Origin: Halobacillus litoralis
Lineage (GTDB): Bacteria > Bacillota > Bacilli > Bacillales > Halobacillaceae
NCBI RefSeq assembly: GCF_009856445.1
Contig: NZ_WMFA01000001.1
Location: 930,001 to 994,000 of the forward strand
Length of the DNA stretch: 64,000 nucleotides
Reading direction: 5' to 3'
Program-made: the position numbers and the translations under genes
The notes under the pieces: generated by a model
The model's input: the letters and a program-made list of their open reading frames with translations, nothing else
Database searches by the model: none
What the model was told of the DNA's origin: nothing
Part shown: positions 43,746 through 51,928 of the stretch, piece by piece
How positions within the stretch are numbered: the first letter of the stretch is position 1
Layout of the letters: each line of letters begins with the position of its first letter

Positions 43746-44491
43746 GTTGTCACAACCTTTATATTCGTTTTCTTACGGTATTCTTCGATGGATGCTCCGT
43801 TAAAATCGGTAATGATTTCTGCTTCTGAAAGATCAGAGAATTTCATGAAAGCGACTTTCTCAAATTTAGAATGGTCAGCAAGTACAAAACGATTCTTTGA
43901 TAAATTCAAGGTCATCTCTTTAATTGCCGCTTCTTCAGGGTCGGGGGTGGTGTATCCATCTTTGAGGGTTACTCCGTTTGCTCCCATGAAACACTGGTCG
44001 AAGCGGTATTGTTGAAGGTTTTGAATCGCACCTGAACCGACGACGGCGCCTGTCTGGTGTTTAACAAGACCACCGAGGACATAGGTTTTAATTTGATGAT
44101 TATTCAGCGCGTCTAAGTGACTTAATCCGTTCGTTACAACAATGATGTTTTTCTCTTTCAAGAAGGGAATCATCTCATAAGTAGTGGAACCAGCATCAAT
44201 GAAAATGCAATCCCCCTCCTGGACGAGCGAGGCTGCGTATTGAGCAATGGCTTGTTTTTCACTGTGAAATTTTGTGACTTTTTCCACCATAGTCGGCTCT
44301 TCACTTGCAGAGCTACTTAATGAAGCTCCGCCATGCACCCGCCTTAAGAGTCCTTGGTCTTCCAACTGATCTAAATCACGACGGATGGTTGATTCTGACG
44401 CCCCTGTTACTTCAACTAGACGTTTGATTTTTGATGTATGATCGTTTTTGACTGTTTTTATTATAAGTTGATGGCGTTCTGGTGTAAGCAT
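43742..44491 (-). CDS. fruR: DeoR-family fructose operon repressor FruR
   Basis: A repressor expected to respond to fructose-1-phosphate. N-terminal DeoR HTH (LVEVTGASESTIRRDLDQLE, residues 26-45) and a C-terminal sugar-phosphate domain (IFIDAGSTTYEM; VTNGLSHLDAL). 249 residues. First gene of the fru operon. Its upstream region carries 10-bp phased repeats (44561-44597) that are probable binding sites. Confidence 0.94.
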   Translation of the reverse strand: MLTPERHQLIIKTVKNDHTSKIKRLVEVTGASESTIRRDLDQLEDQGLLRRVHGGASLSSSASEEPTMVEKVTKFHSEKQAIAQYAASLVQEGDCIFIDAGSTTYEMIPFLKEKNIIVVTNGLSHLDALNNHQIKTYVLGGLVKHQTGAVVGSGAIQNLQQYRFDQCFMGANGVTLKDGYTTPDPEEAAIKEMTLNLSKNRFVLADHSKFEKVAFMKFSDLSEAEIITDFNGASIEEYRKKTNIKVVTT

Positions 44492-44560
44492 GTTCCTACA
44501 CTCCCTGCTTGTTATCTATATTTATAATAAAAGAAAACCCTTACAAAAATCAACCATAAA

Positions 44561-44597
44561 CTTTCAAAAACGTTCAAAAACAATCAAAACTGTTCAA
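44561..44597 (-). promoter_or_regulatory. FruR operator array of 10-bp phased repeats
   Basis: Four consecutive decamers on the plus strand share TTCAAAAAC or a variant: CTTTCAAAAA, CGTTCAAAAA, CAATCAAAAC, TGTTCAAGGA. On the minus strand they read GTTTTTGAAC-like, as in DeoR-family operators. They lie 70-105 bases upstream of fruR. The rest of the 44492-44856 gap holds an AT-rich promoter region (TTATAAA near 44520) and the secG promoter; 44600-44780 shows nothing I can name. Confidence 0.75.
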
Positions 44598-44785
44598 GGA
44601 AGAGTGGAGAGCAGGTTCAGCTTTTTGTACCTCACGATGAAAAAGCGTTACGTGCCTAAGTGGTTGCCCACCCAAAATACTGTCCTCTGTTTCAATAGAC
44701 ATCTTTAGTTTTATATAATCGATATTCTCTTTCTTATAGCTTTTCCTATACGCGTGTCCATACTTTTAATGAATCTAGAATAAGC

Positions 44786-44814
44786 TTGCTGATGTAAGGC
44801 TTTTATGCTACATT
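44786..44814 (+). promoter_or_regulatory. Promoter of secG
   Basis: TTGCTG (44786-44791), 17 bases, TACATT (44809-44814) with TGC immediately before the -10. Confidence 0.7.
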
Positions 44815-44856
44815 TAAACTAGTTATCTGTACGTTTTTAGGAGGTGTGGGCACATC

Positions 44857-45090
44857 ATGGAAACACTTGCAATTACTTTATTAACCATTAACACGATAGC
44901 AATGATCGTCCTTGTACTATTGCAATCCGGAAAGAGTGCCGGTCTTTCAGGAGCGATTTCTGGCGGAGCGGAACAATTATTTGGGAAGCAGAAAGCACGA
45001 GGAATTGACGCAGTGTTGCACAAAGCAACGGTAGTAACAGGCGTGCTTTTCTTTGTATTAGCTTTCTTAACTGCATATATCCTCGGTTAA
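44857..45090 (+). CDS. secG: Preprotein translocase subunit SecG
   Basis: The small third subunit of SecYEG. 77 residues with two hydrophobic helices (about 3-22 and 55-75) around a conserved loop: [38 protein letters not shown] upstream. It begins the secG-est-rnr-smpB-ssrA block conserved in Bacillus. Confidence 0.95.
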   Translation: METLAITLLTINTIAMIVLVLLQSGKSAGLSGAISGGAEQLFGKQKARGIDAVLHKATVVTGVLFFVLAFLTAYILG

Positions 45091-45095
45091 TTAAC

Positions 45096-45133
45096 AAAAA
45101 CTGCGCTTCATGAACACGAAGCGCAGTTTTTTT
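45096..45133 (+). terminator. Terminator of secG
   Basis: A perfect 12-bp stem AAACTGCGCTTC / GAAGCGCAGTTT, 8-base loop, T-run. Confidence 0.92.
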
Positions 45134-45163
45134 ATGTTCTCCTTTTCAAGTTTAATCCTTCAC

Positions 45164-45420
45164 AATAGCTCCCTTTTCTTGAAGACTCAGTTTCGAGACT
45201 TTTGTTGAGTGGATCGGGCTGCGGGGAATGACTCGCTTTCCGCGGGAGCGCGGTGAGCCTCCTCGGACTACGTCCTGTGGGAAGTGCGTGGTAGATGAGA
45301 CCCCACAGAGCGTTAGCTCGAGGAGGCTCATCACTCGCCCACGGAAAGCGAACCTTTTCCCGGAGCCCCTAAATCCACACAAACATCTCGAAATCGAGTC
45401 TTCCACAATCCTGCCATATA
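45164..45420 (+). repeat. Dispersed palindromic repeat, copy 6 (single-unit type)
   Basis: The clearest single unit, about 257 bp. Its terminal inverted repeats are GAAGACTCAGTTTCGAGA (45181-45198) and TCTCGAAATCGAGTCTTC (45386-45403), matching at 16 of 18 positions. The inner arms and the GGTGAGCCTCCTCGGAC / GTTAGCTCGAGGAGGCTCATC centre make most of the unit an imperfect palindrome. Flanks AATAGCTCCC and CAATCCTGCCATATA recur at other copies. It lies between the secG terminator and est; no gene in it. Bases 45421-45554 hold only a TGG-TAAAAT element (45480-45488). Confidence 0.85.
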
Positions 45421-45554
45421 GCTGAATAACAGCGGGAAAAGCTTGTTGAGGTTCAAAATGTGCCAGGGGAACTTAATTTTGGTAAAATAGAATACATTGC
45501 CCTTTAGAATGAAATCTTAAAAACAGGACATAGATGAAGTAAGGAGAGAATGAC

Positions 45555-46298
45555 ATGAAAATTAAACAACCTCAGCCATTCACGTTTGAGGAAGGAGAAC
45601 GTGCGGTATTATTACTACATGGATTTACTGGCCATTCTGCTGATGTGCGGATGCTTGGCCGGTTTTTGCAAAAGCACGGCTATACCTCACATGCTCCCAT
45701 TTATGCAGGGCATGGTAAAGAGCTTGAAGCATTGATCGAAGCAAGACCCGAGGACTGGTGGGCGGATGTCCAGGACGCCTTGAACCATTTGCGCGGACTC
45801 GGCTATAAGAAAATTGCTGTCGCGGGATTATCCCTTGGAGGTGTACTTGGCCTGAAGCTTGCTTATTCAGAGCCTATCAAAGGAATCATTACCATGTGCT
45901 CGCCGATGTTCTTTGATAATGAGAAGCAATTGACCCAAGGGTTCGAATTCAAAGCGAGACAGTATAAGCAACTCGAAGGAAAAGATAAAGAAACCATTGA
46001 TCGTGAAGTACAGGAACTTCTTAATGACTCGGAAGAGATGTTCAAGCAGTTAGGCGGGTTCATTACGGAAGTTCATGATGAAGTCGATCAAATCTACACA
46101 CCTACTTTTGTTGTACAAGCAGAAAATGATGAAATGATTAACACAGAAAGTGCAAACTATATTTATGAACAAGTAGAAGCCGATCAAAAAGATATTAAAT
46201 GGTACAAAAACTCTGGTCATGTGATCACGATGGATAAGGAAAAAGAGCAGCTGCACGAAGATATCCTCGCTTTCCTGGAGTCTCTGGACTGGTCATGA
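45555..46298 (+). CDS. est: Carboxylesterase (Est30/YvaK family)
   Basis: An alpha/beta hydrolase for short-chain esters or monoacylglycerol-like substrates. Catalytic triad: Ser93 in GLSLGG, Asp192 in ENDEM, His222 in SGHVIT. The oxyanion region is LLHGFTGHSAD. 247 residues, as for Geobacillus Est30. AAGGAGAG upstream. Position between secG and rnr equals that of B. subtilis yvaK. Confidence 0.92.
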   Translation: MKIKQPQPFTFEEGERAVLLLHGFTGHSADVRMLGRFLQKHGYTSHAPIYAGHGKELEALIEARPEDWWADVQDALNHLRGLGYKKIAVAGLSLGGVLGLKLAYSEPIKGIITMCSPMFFDNEKQLTQGFEFKARQYKQLEGKDKETIDREVQELLNDSEEMFKQLGGFITEVHDEVDQIYTPTFVVQAENDEMINTESANYIYEQVEADQKDIKWYKNSGHVITMDKEKEQLHEDILAFLESLDWS

Positions 46299-46338
46299 TA
46301 CCGGAGTCTTGTCCTTCATTTAAAAGGAGGTAAGACAA

Positions 46339-48627
46339 TTGAGTATAGAGTTAAAACAACAAATCTTAGACTTTTTCAAAGAAACAGCATCAAAACCACT
46401 ATCTGTACAAGAGCTTGAAGAGACATTGGAACTTGGGAGTTCTGATGAATTCAAGGACCTCATGAAGGTACTGAATGAACTTGAGGAAGAGGGAGAGCTT
46501 GTGCGGACGCGCAAAAACCGCTTCGGTCTTCCAGAGAAGATGAATCTAATTCGCGGACGTATTCAAATGCATGCGAAAGGGTTCGCTTTTCTGATCCCTG
46601 ATGAAGAGGATAAGGATGATGTGTACATTCACCATTCCGACCTTCATTCGGCCATGAACAATGATAAAGTCCTTGTTCGCATTGAGAAACGGAAAGAGGA
46701 TGGGACGCGGCCGGAAGGTACGGTCATCCGTATACTGGAAAGAGCTACGACACGTGTTGTTGGAACATATGAATCCAGCCGCAATTTCGGTTTTGTTATT
46801 GCCGATGATAAGCGGATTCCTAATGATATCTTCATTCCGAAGAGTCAGAACAATGGCGCCATCGATGGACACAAAGTTATCGTGAATATTACGAAGTTCC
46901 CTGAAGACCGTATGAGCGCTGAAGGGGAAATCGTAGAAATCCTTGGACATAAAAATGATCCTGGCATTGATATCATCTCCATCATTTATAAGCATGGGAT
47001 CAAAGTGGACTTTCCTGAGGAAGTGTTGCAGCAAGCGGCAGACACGCCGGATGAAATCCACCCGGATGAAATCAAGAACCGCCGCGATCTGCGTGATGAA
47101 ATGATTGTGACAATCGATGGAGCGGATGCTAAAGACCTTGATGATGCTGTCATGGTCAAGAAGCTTGAAAACGGAAACTACAAGCTGGGTGTTTCCATTG
47201 CCGACGTCACCTATTATGTAAAAGAAGGTTCGCCTATTGATCAGGAAGCGAGAGAACGCGCGACGAGTGTGTATCTGGTGGATCGAGTTATCCCTATGAT
47301 TCCACACCGTTTATCCAACGGGATCTGTTCCTTGAATCCGCAAGTGGATCGTCTTACATTGACATGTGAAATGGAAATCAACCGTAGCGGAGAAGTCGTG
47401 AACCACGAAATTTTCCAAAGTGTAATCAAGACCAATGAACGAATGACTTATAAAGATGTGAACAGCATTTTACAGGACGAAGATCTTGAATTGATGAAAA
47501 AATATGAAGAGCTTGTGCCGATGTTCAAAGACATGGAGAAGCTTGCGAGTATTTTGAGAGGAAAAAGAATGGGACGCGGGGCCATTGATTTTGACTTTAA
47601 AGAAGCCGGCGTTGTCGTTGACGAGGAAGGAAAAGCTGTCGACGTCCGCCTGCGTGAGCGTTCTGTGGCAGAGCGTTTGATTGAAGAATTCATGCTGGCT
47701 GCAAACGAAACTGTAGCAGAACACTTCCATTGGATGGATGTTCCGTTCATTCACCGTATTCACCAGGATCCGGATGAAGATAAGCTGCAGAACTTCTTTG
47801 AGTTCGTTGCTAATATGGGATATTCCGTCAAAGGAACAGCTGACAATGTTCATCCACAGGCTTTGCAGAAGGTGTTAGAAGAAGTGAAGGGTACACAGGA
47901 AGATATGATTATCTCGAAGCTGATGCTGCGCTCCATGCAGCAGGCGAAGTATGATCCTCAAGGTCTAGGTCACTTCGGTTTGGCAACGGATTTCTATACC
48001 CACTTTACTTCTCCGATCCGCCGATACCCTGACTTGATCGTCCACCGTCTGATCCGGACTTACCTGGTCGAAGAAAAACTGGATTATAAGACACGGAAAC
48101 ATTGGAAAGATCAAATGCCGGAAATTGCCCGCCATTCTTCTGAGATGGAACGTGCGGCTGTGGATGCGGAACGAGAAACGGATGACCTGAAAAAGGCAGA
48201 ATTCATGCAGGATAAGATCGGAGAAGAATATGAGGGTGTCATCAGCTCTGTGACCAGTTTCGGAATGTTCGTGGAACTTCCGAACACGGTAGAAGGCCTG
48301 GTGCACGTCAGTACATTGACCGACGATTATTATCATTATCATGAAAAACAGTATGCCATGATCGGGGAACGCACAGGGAATGTTTATCGAATCGGTGATG
48401 AAGTAACCATCAAGGTGACCAATGTCAATATTGAAGAGCGCGTCGTTGATTTTGAAATTGATGGCATGAAACCGAGAAAAGAACGGAAACGTCCAGAGCG
48501 TCCGAAACAGATTAAATCTAAGGGTCCTGACCGGAAAAAAGAGAAGAAGAAAAACAAACAAAAAGGGAACAAACCTTTTTACAGGAACAAAGGTGTTCCT
48601 AAAAAAGGAAGCAAAAAGAAGAAATAA
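46339..48627 (+). CDS. rnr: Ribonuclease R
   Basis: A processive 3'-5' exoribonuclease for structured RNA, also linked to tmRNA-mediated mRNA decay. N-terminal winged helix (about 1-60), cold-shock domains (about 70-230), RNB domain (about 250-580, with [13 protein letters not shown] catalytic Asp cluster), S1 domain (about 625-715), then a Lys-rich tail. 762 residues. It starts with TTG at 46339, 8 bases after AAAGGAGG; no ATG is nearby. Confidence 0.95.
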   Translation: MSIELKQQILDFFKETASKPLSVQELEETLELGSSDEFKDLMKVLNELEEEGELVRTRKNRFGLPEKMNLIRGRIQMHAKGFAFLIPDEEDKDDVYIHHSDLHSAMNNDKVLVRIEKRKEDGTRPEGTVIRILERATTRVVGTYESSRNFGFVIADDKRIPNDIFIPKSQNNGAIDGHKVIVNITKFPEDRMSAEGEIVEILGHKNDPGIDIISIIYKHGIKVDFPEEVLQQAADTPDEIHPDEIKNRRDLRDEMIVTIDGADAKDLDDAVMVKKLENGNYKLGVSIADVTYYVKEGSPIDQEARERATSVYLVDRVIPMIPHRLSNGICSLNPQVDRLTLTCEMEINRSGEVVNHEIFQSVIKTNERMTYKDVNSILQDEDLELMKKYEELVPMFKDMEKLASILRGKRMGRGAIDFDFKEAGVVVDEEGKAVDVRLRERSVAERLIEEFMLAANETVAEHFHWMDVPFIHRIHQDPDEDKLQNFFEFVANMGYSVKGTADNVHPQALQKVLEEVKGTQEDMIISKLMLRSMQQAKYDPQGLGHFGLATDFYTHFTSPIRRYPDLIVHRLIRTYLVEEKLDYKTRKHWKDQMPEIARHSSEMERAAVDAERETDDLKKAEFMQDKIGEEYEGVISSVTSFGMFVELPNTVEGLVHVSTLTDDYYHYHEKQYAMIGERTGNVYRIGDEVTIKVTNVNIEERVVDFEIDGMKPRKERKRPERPKQIKSKGPDRKKEKKKNKQKGNKPFYRNKGVPKKGSKKKK

Positions 48628-48628
48628 G

Positions 48629-48660
48629 AAAAACGCGCGAAATCATTTCGCGCGTTTTTT
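48629..48660. terminator. Terminator after rnr, bidirectional
   Basis: A perfect 14-bp stem AAAAACGCGCGAAA / TTTCGCGCGTTTTT, loop TCA. It begins two bases after the rnr stop and also serves the convergent gene at 48670. Confidence 0.92.
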
Positions 48661-48669
48661 AGTGGCGTT

Positions 48670-49089
48670 TTATGCACTGATCGTACTTTGAACAGTGGCT
48701 ACATCCTGTGCATTTAAATAGCGTGCGGAATTGGTAAGGTCCAAATCTACGAAACGGGACCACTGTGACAATTCATCTTCTTCTACGAGGTGGTTGTTCA
48801 TGATGCTGCCTTTGTTTTCAGAGCAAATGTGATAAGAAACAAAAAGTTTACCCTGCATCAATTCGCGGTCATGGGAGACAGAAACAATCGTCCACTGATC
48901 TTTGTCTGTTTTCTCCCAATCAGAAGCGAGAGCATCCTCTGTTGTTAAAGAATAAAAAGCAGGTTCATTATGATCAAAGAAAACAATTTTTCCTTTTCCA
49001 TCTTTTACAATATATCCAGAATTCTTCCATGTATGACGTTCCAAAGCATGACCTTCATCTAACAGCTGTACGGCTTGCATAAAGTTCAT
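48670..49089 (-). CDS. DUF2829/Tad2-like domain protein
   Basis: A 139-residue protein. The first about 60 residues follow the DUF2829 pattern: MNFMQAVQLLDEGHALERHTW at the start, a glycine-rich turn, then TTEDALASDWEKTD. The last about 75 residues (with FVSYHICSENKGS) are not recognised. Phage DUF2829 proteins include Tad2, which sequesters the Thoeris signal molecule. Whether this chromosomal protein binds a nucleotide is unknown. It lies alone on the minus strand between rnr and smpB, which is an insertion relative to B. subtilis. Confidence 0.6.
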   Translation of the reverse strand: MNFMQAVQLLDEGHALERHTWKNSGYIVKDGKGKIVFFDHNEPAFYSLTTEDALASDWEKTDKDQWTIVSVSHDRELMQGKLFVSYHICSENKGSIMNNHLVEEDELSQWSRFVDLDLTNSARYLNAQDVATVQSTISA

Positions 49090-49130
49090 AGTCTTTAATC
49101 CTTTCTTGCGTTAAAATTTTTCCTTAGAGG

Positions 49131-49159
49131 ATTCTAAATACTATGAAGGAGCTTGTCAA
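49131..49159 (-). promoter_or_regulatory. Sigma-A promoter of the DUF2829-like gene
   Basis: On the minus strand: perfect TTGACA (49154-49159), 17 bases, TAGAAT (49131-49136). A near-consensus promoter, so the gene is probably well expressed. Confidence 0.8.
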
Positions 49160-49176
49160 TATATGCGGGAGTATTT

Positions 49177-50049
49177 TCATAATTGTGGCTTTTTCCAAGA
49201 GCCATAAAGGATCCAAGGTTCCTGGACATCATAGGCGGTCAGTTCAGGAATGTTCTTAAATCCCTGGTCTGAAAAATCGATCCAGCAGCCGACATTATCC
49301 GAATTGTTCTTCCAATGATCAAGAATGGTTTCAAAAAAACCTGGTTGATTGTAATGATCGTCCCAGAAGTACTTAACATGGGAATAATCGTATTTTTTTG
49401 TATCGTTTTTAATAATGACGAACCGACTTTGGTCATCATTTTCAAAAAAGGAACAAGCCTGTAAATAATCATCGGTAAAAAGAGCTTCGTCAAAAGGAAA
49501 TGGATAGTAGCATTCGTATGGGAATGTTTCTAAGGCGTTTTCTTGCAAACTGTTCAGCAGGCTGCGCTTCCTTTTTAGAGTGTGAACAGGCTTCCATACA
49601 GCTCCTGGCGTGTGGCCTGTCAACAAGTCAGGGCGTTTTAAAGTGAGGTAGTGGATGATTGGTCCTTGGTTGATTTCGAGTTTTTCAAGGACGCGCCTTG
49701 CTGGTAAATTGCCAAGGTGTGTATTCGCCCCGATCCAGCTGACTCTTGGGTCTTTATTCAATTGATCTACGACAGGTTTTAGCAGTTCTGTGGCGTGCCC
49801 TTTCATATGAAAGCGGCGGTCACTTCGAAGCCTGCCAAGCATAGCGAATTTGTCCTGACCAAAGAGGCTGTAACCGCCGACAGCGAGCATGTGTCCATGC
49901 TGAAAAAGCCCGAAGAGCTCGTGACTGTCAGACGTGACGAGTCGATCGAAAATCCGTACCACATAGTCGTCTTCAATGCCTGTCTCCATTTCTTTGAGAG
50001 CCGTGTAGTCTTCTATTGTTAAGGGTTTTACATTCATGACTTGTTCCAT
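49177..50049 (-). CDS. GNAT family N-acetyltransferase
   Basis: A 290-residue protein with an N-terminal GNAT domain: RSDRRFHMKGHATELLKPVV is the acetyl-CoA pyrophosphate loop, and NLPARRVLEKLEI the following motif. The C-terminal half (about 150-290) is an unrecognised extension rich in aromatic residues. The start is ATG 50049, 9 bases after AAAGGAG; a longer reading from 50070 begins on top of that site. The acceptor substrate is unknown. Confidence 0.8.
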   Translation of the reverse strand: MEQVMNVKPLTIEDYTALKEMETGIEDDYVVRIFDRLVTSDSHELFGLFQHGHMLAVGGYSLFGQDKFAMLGRLRSDRRFHMKGHATELLKPVVDQLNKDPRVSWIGANTHLGNLPARRVLEKLEINQGPIIHYLTLKRPDLLTGHTPGAVWKPVHTLKRKRSLLNSLQENALETFPYECYYPFPFDEALFTDDYLQACSFFENDDQSRFVIIKNDTKKYDYSHVKYFWDDHYNQPGFFETILDHWKNNSDNVGCWIDFSDQGFKNIPELTAYDVQEPWILYGSWKKPQL

Positions 50050-50149
50050 ACGTTGTATCTCCTTTATCAAGCATATGCAACTTTATATTCTCACACGCTG
50101 ACAGAAAAAGTCTATTCAGAAAGGTCAAAATTCATCCGTAAGCTATCAA

Positions 50150-50178
50150 TTGGAAATGACTAAGAGATTTGGTACAAT
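50150..50178 (+). promoter_or_regulatory. Promoter of smpB
   Basis: TTGGAA (50150-50155), 17 bases, TACAAT (50173-50178), with TGG before the -10. Confidence 0.75.
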
Positions 50179-50206
50179 GAAGGGACGCAACAGAGGAGGA
50201 AAAGGT

Positions 50207-50671
50207 ATGCCAAGAGGACATGGAAAAACGTTAGCTCAAAATAAAAAAGCCCGTCACGATTTTGCCATTGAAGAAACGTTTGAAGCAGGAATCGTTTTAC
50301 AGGGCACAGAAATCAAATCGATCCGTAATGGCCGTTTGAACTTGAAAGACAGCTTTGCCCGCATCAATAAAGGTGAAGTGTATCTGCACAACATGCACAT
50401 TTCTCCATACGAGCAGGGGAATATTTACAACCATGAACCCACTCGGGCACGTAAGCTGTTGCTGCACCGAAAGGAAATCAATCAACTGATCGGCCAAACA
50501 CAACAGAAAGGCTATTCTTTAGTTCCATTGAAGGTCTATATAAAGAATGGTGTGGCTAAAGTGCTGGTTGGAGTTGGTCGAGGCAAGAAGAAATATGATA
50601 AGCGGGAAGATCTGAAACGTAAACAGCAGAAGCGTGAAATCGACCGTGCGATCAAGGACAGTCTTCGATGA
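50207..50671 (+). CDS. smpB: SsrA-binding protein SmpB
   Basis: Binds the tRNA-like domain of tmRNA and brings it to stalled ribosomes. Core motifs [27 protein letters not shown] and [20 protein letters not shown], then a basic C-terminal tail ([13 protein letters not shown]). 154 residues from the ATG at 50207 after AGAGGAGGA; the in-frame ATG at 50150 lies in the promoter. ssrA follows. Confidence 0.97.
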   Translation: MPRGHGKTLAQNKKARHDFAIEETFEAGIVLQGTEIKSIRNGRLNLKDSFARINKGEVYLHNMHISPYEQGNIYNHEPTRARKLLLHRKEINQLIGQTQQKGYSLVPLKVYIKNGVAKVLVGVGRGKKKYDKREDLKRKQQKREIDRAIKDSLR

Positions 50672-50681
50672 CGCCTACCCC

Positions 50682-50709
50682 TTGAAAAATATTATATTTC
50701 TGCTATAAT
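50682..50709 (+). promoter_or_regulatory. Promoter of ssrA
   Basis: TTGAAA (50682-50687), 16 bases, TATAAT (50704-50709) preceded by TGC. Near-consensus extended promoter for an abundant RNA. The 50716-50756 leader forms two hairpins (TGTCGT/ACGACA and GGATAAACAG/CTGTTATCC) that must be removed by processing. Confidence 0.85.
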
Positions 50710-50768
50710 AATATTTGTCGTCAACACGACATGGATAAACAGCTTGACTGTTATCCCTTAATCCTAAC

Positions 50769-51131
50769 GGGGACGTTACGGATTCGACGGGGATAGGTCG
50801 AGCTCGGGTTGCGAGTCGAGCGACGCCTCGTAAAACCGTCATTTGCCTAAATATAACTGGCGAATCTAACGAAAACCTAGCTGTAGCTGCGTAAGTAGTC
50901 TATAGCTGATCCTTCCTGGTATCGCCCATGTGCTAGATGAAGGGTCTCAAACTAAAGTGGGCTACGCGTTTTTCCACCGCCTGAGGAAAAACGAAGAGAA
51001 CAATCAGGCTAGCTCCTCGGAAGCCTGTTGGTAGGCTGAAGAGGCAGTGAAATATAATATATCAACTACGCCCGTAGAAGCCCGAGTGCCGATATCTCCG
51101 GACGTGGGTTCGACTCCCACCGTCTCCACCA
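50769..51131 (+). ncRNA. ssrA: Transfer-messenger RNA (tmRNA, ssrA)
   Basis: 363 nt. The 5' end GGGGACG pairs with CGTCTCC at the 3' end, followed by ACCA. The 5' domain GGGGACGTTACGGATTCGAC and the 3' T-arm GTGGGTTCGACTCCCAC are diagnostic. The tag frame begins at GGC 50859 and ends with TAA at 50892-50894, giving (A)GESNENLAVAA. The -LAVAA end is a normal protease signal. This tag is 12 residues, shorter than the 15 of B. subtilis. Confidence 0.96.
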
Positions 51132-51154
51132 ATACATATATTGGTGGTTTTTTT
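51126..51154 (+). terminator. Terminator of ssrA, stem shared with the mature 3' end
   Basis: CCACCAATA (51126-51134) pairs with TATTGGTGG (51139-51147), then seven T. The 5' arm includes the last six bases of mature tmRNA. Confidence 0.9.
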
Positions 51155-51356
51155 ATGCTTCATTTTCCCCACAGGGGTTTTTCGCGCCCTCTTCACCTCT
51201 CATTCATAATAGACTCCTTAAGAAAAAGGGATTCCTTAGCAATGAATTTTTTGTATTTATAAGAGAGTAGATTTGATAAAATAGTTATAAGTAAACCTTT
51301 AGCCTAACGCTTGAATCATCAAAAGTCGTCTAAGGTTGAGGAGCTTTTTTCATAAA

Positions 51357-51371
51357 ATGAAAGCGATTTCT
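51357..51371 (+). promoter_or_regulatory. Candidate CcpA-binding cre site upstream of the UspA gene
   Basis: ATGAAAGCGATTTCT fits the consensus WTGNAANCGNWNNCW at every defined position. It lies 53 bases before the uspA-like start. No convincing promoter was found in 51155-51423, only AT-rich sequence and an imperfect AACCTTTAG/CTAAGGTT pair. Confidence 0.55.
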
Positions 51372-51423
51372 TTTTTATGGTGAAGCTATCTATTCATTAT
51401 TTTCTATGAAGGAGAGAATGTAA

Positions 51424-51849
51424 ATGGCAGAAAAAATTCTAGTGCCGATTGATGGTTCGGATTTTTCGATTAGAGCTTTACAACATGCAATGGAGATAGC
51501 AAAAGCAATGGGGGCTGAGATTATTCTCTTAAATGTTCAATATAATTATAATTCCCCTAATATTAATCGGTTTGTAAGCAGAGAAGAAGTGCGTCAATAC
51601 CAGCAGGAAAACGCTAAAGAAGTAATTGATGAAGCCTTAAAAGCATTCGGTAATTCTGAGATTCCCGTACACACAAAAATGAGAATTGGTTCACCCGACT
51701 TTGAAATTGCTAAAGAAGCAAAAGAATCAAATGTCTATAGTATCGTTATGGGGTCTCGAGGATTAGGTGCAATCAAAAGTAAGATTGTGGGCAGTGTTAG
51801 TTTTAATGTTTTGCATGTAGCTACCTGTCCAGTCACAATGGTTAAATAA
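51424..51849 (+). CDS. Universal stress protein (UspA family)
   Basis: A 141-residue Usp with the ATP-binding version of the fold: VPIDGSDFSIRALQHAME at the N-terminus and GSRGLGAIKSKIVGSVS near the C-terminus (the G-2x-G-9x-G(S/N) nucleotide loop). Precise role unknown; such proteins bind ATP and respond to stress or nutrient limits. AAGGAGAGAATGTAA precedes the ATG. A cre-like site lies upstream. Confidence 0.9.
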   Translation: MAEKILVPIDGSDFSIRALQHAMEIAKAMGAEIILLNVQYNYNSPNINRFVSREEVRQYQQENAKEVIDEALKAFGNSEIPVHTKMRIGSPDFEIAKEAKESNVYSIVMGSRGLGAIKSKIVGSVSFNVLHVATCPVTMVK

Positions 51850-51882
51850 TTCAAAACAGGAAGAAGACAAGCAAATGTCCAT

Positions 51883-51925
51883 AAAAAAAGAAGACCTGGC
51901 CCCCTTGATGTTGGGACTAGGTCTT
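51883..51925 (-). terminator. Terminator of the DUF2512 gene
   Basis: On the minus strand, AAGACCT ... AGGTCTT with an inner GGG/CCC stem is followed by CTTTTTTT. The plus strand has no T-run, so it serves the minus gene. Confidence 0.75.
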
Positions 51926-51928
51926 ACA

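Noticed and set aside
46546-47307. Antisense open frame of 253 codons opposite rnr
   Set aside because: A shadow of the rnr coding frame with low-complexity Ile/Phe-rich translation.
51047-51262. Open frame of 71 codons over the 3' end of ssrA
   Set aside because: It overlaps the tRNA-like domain and terminator of tmRNA, which explain the sequence fully.
51241-51300. Sigma-B promoter for the UspA gene
   Set aside because: No GTTT and GGGTAT pair at proper spacing was found.
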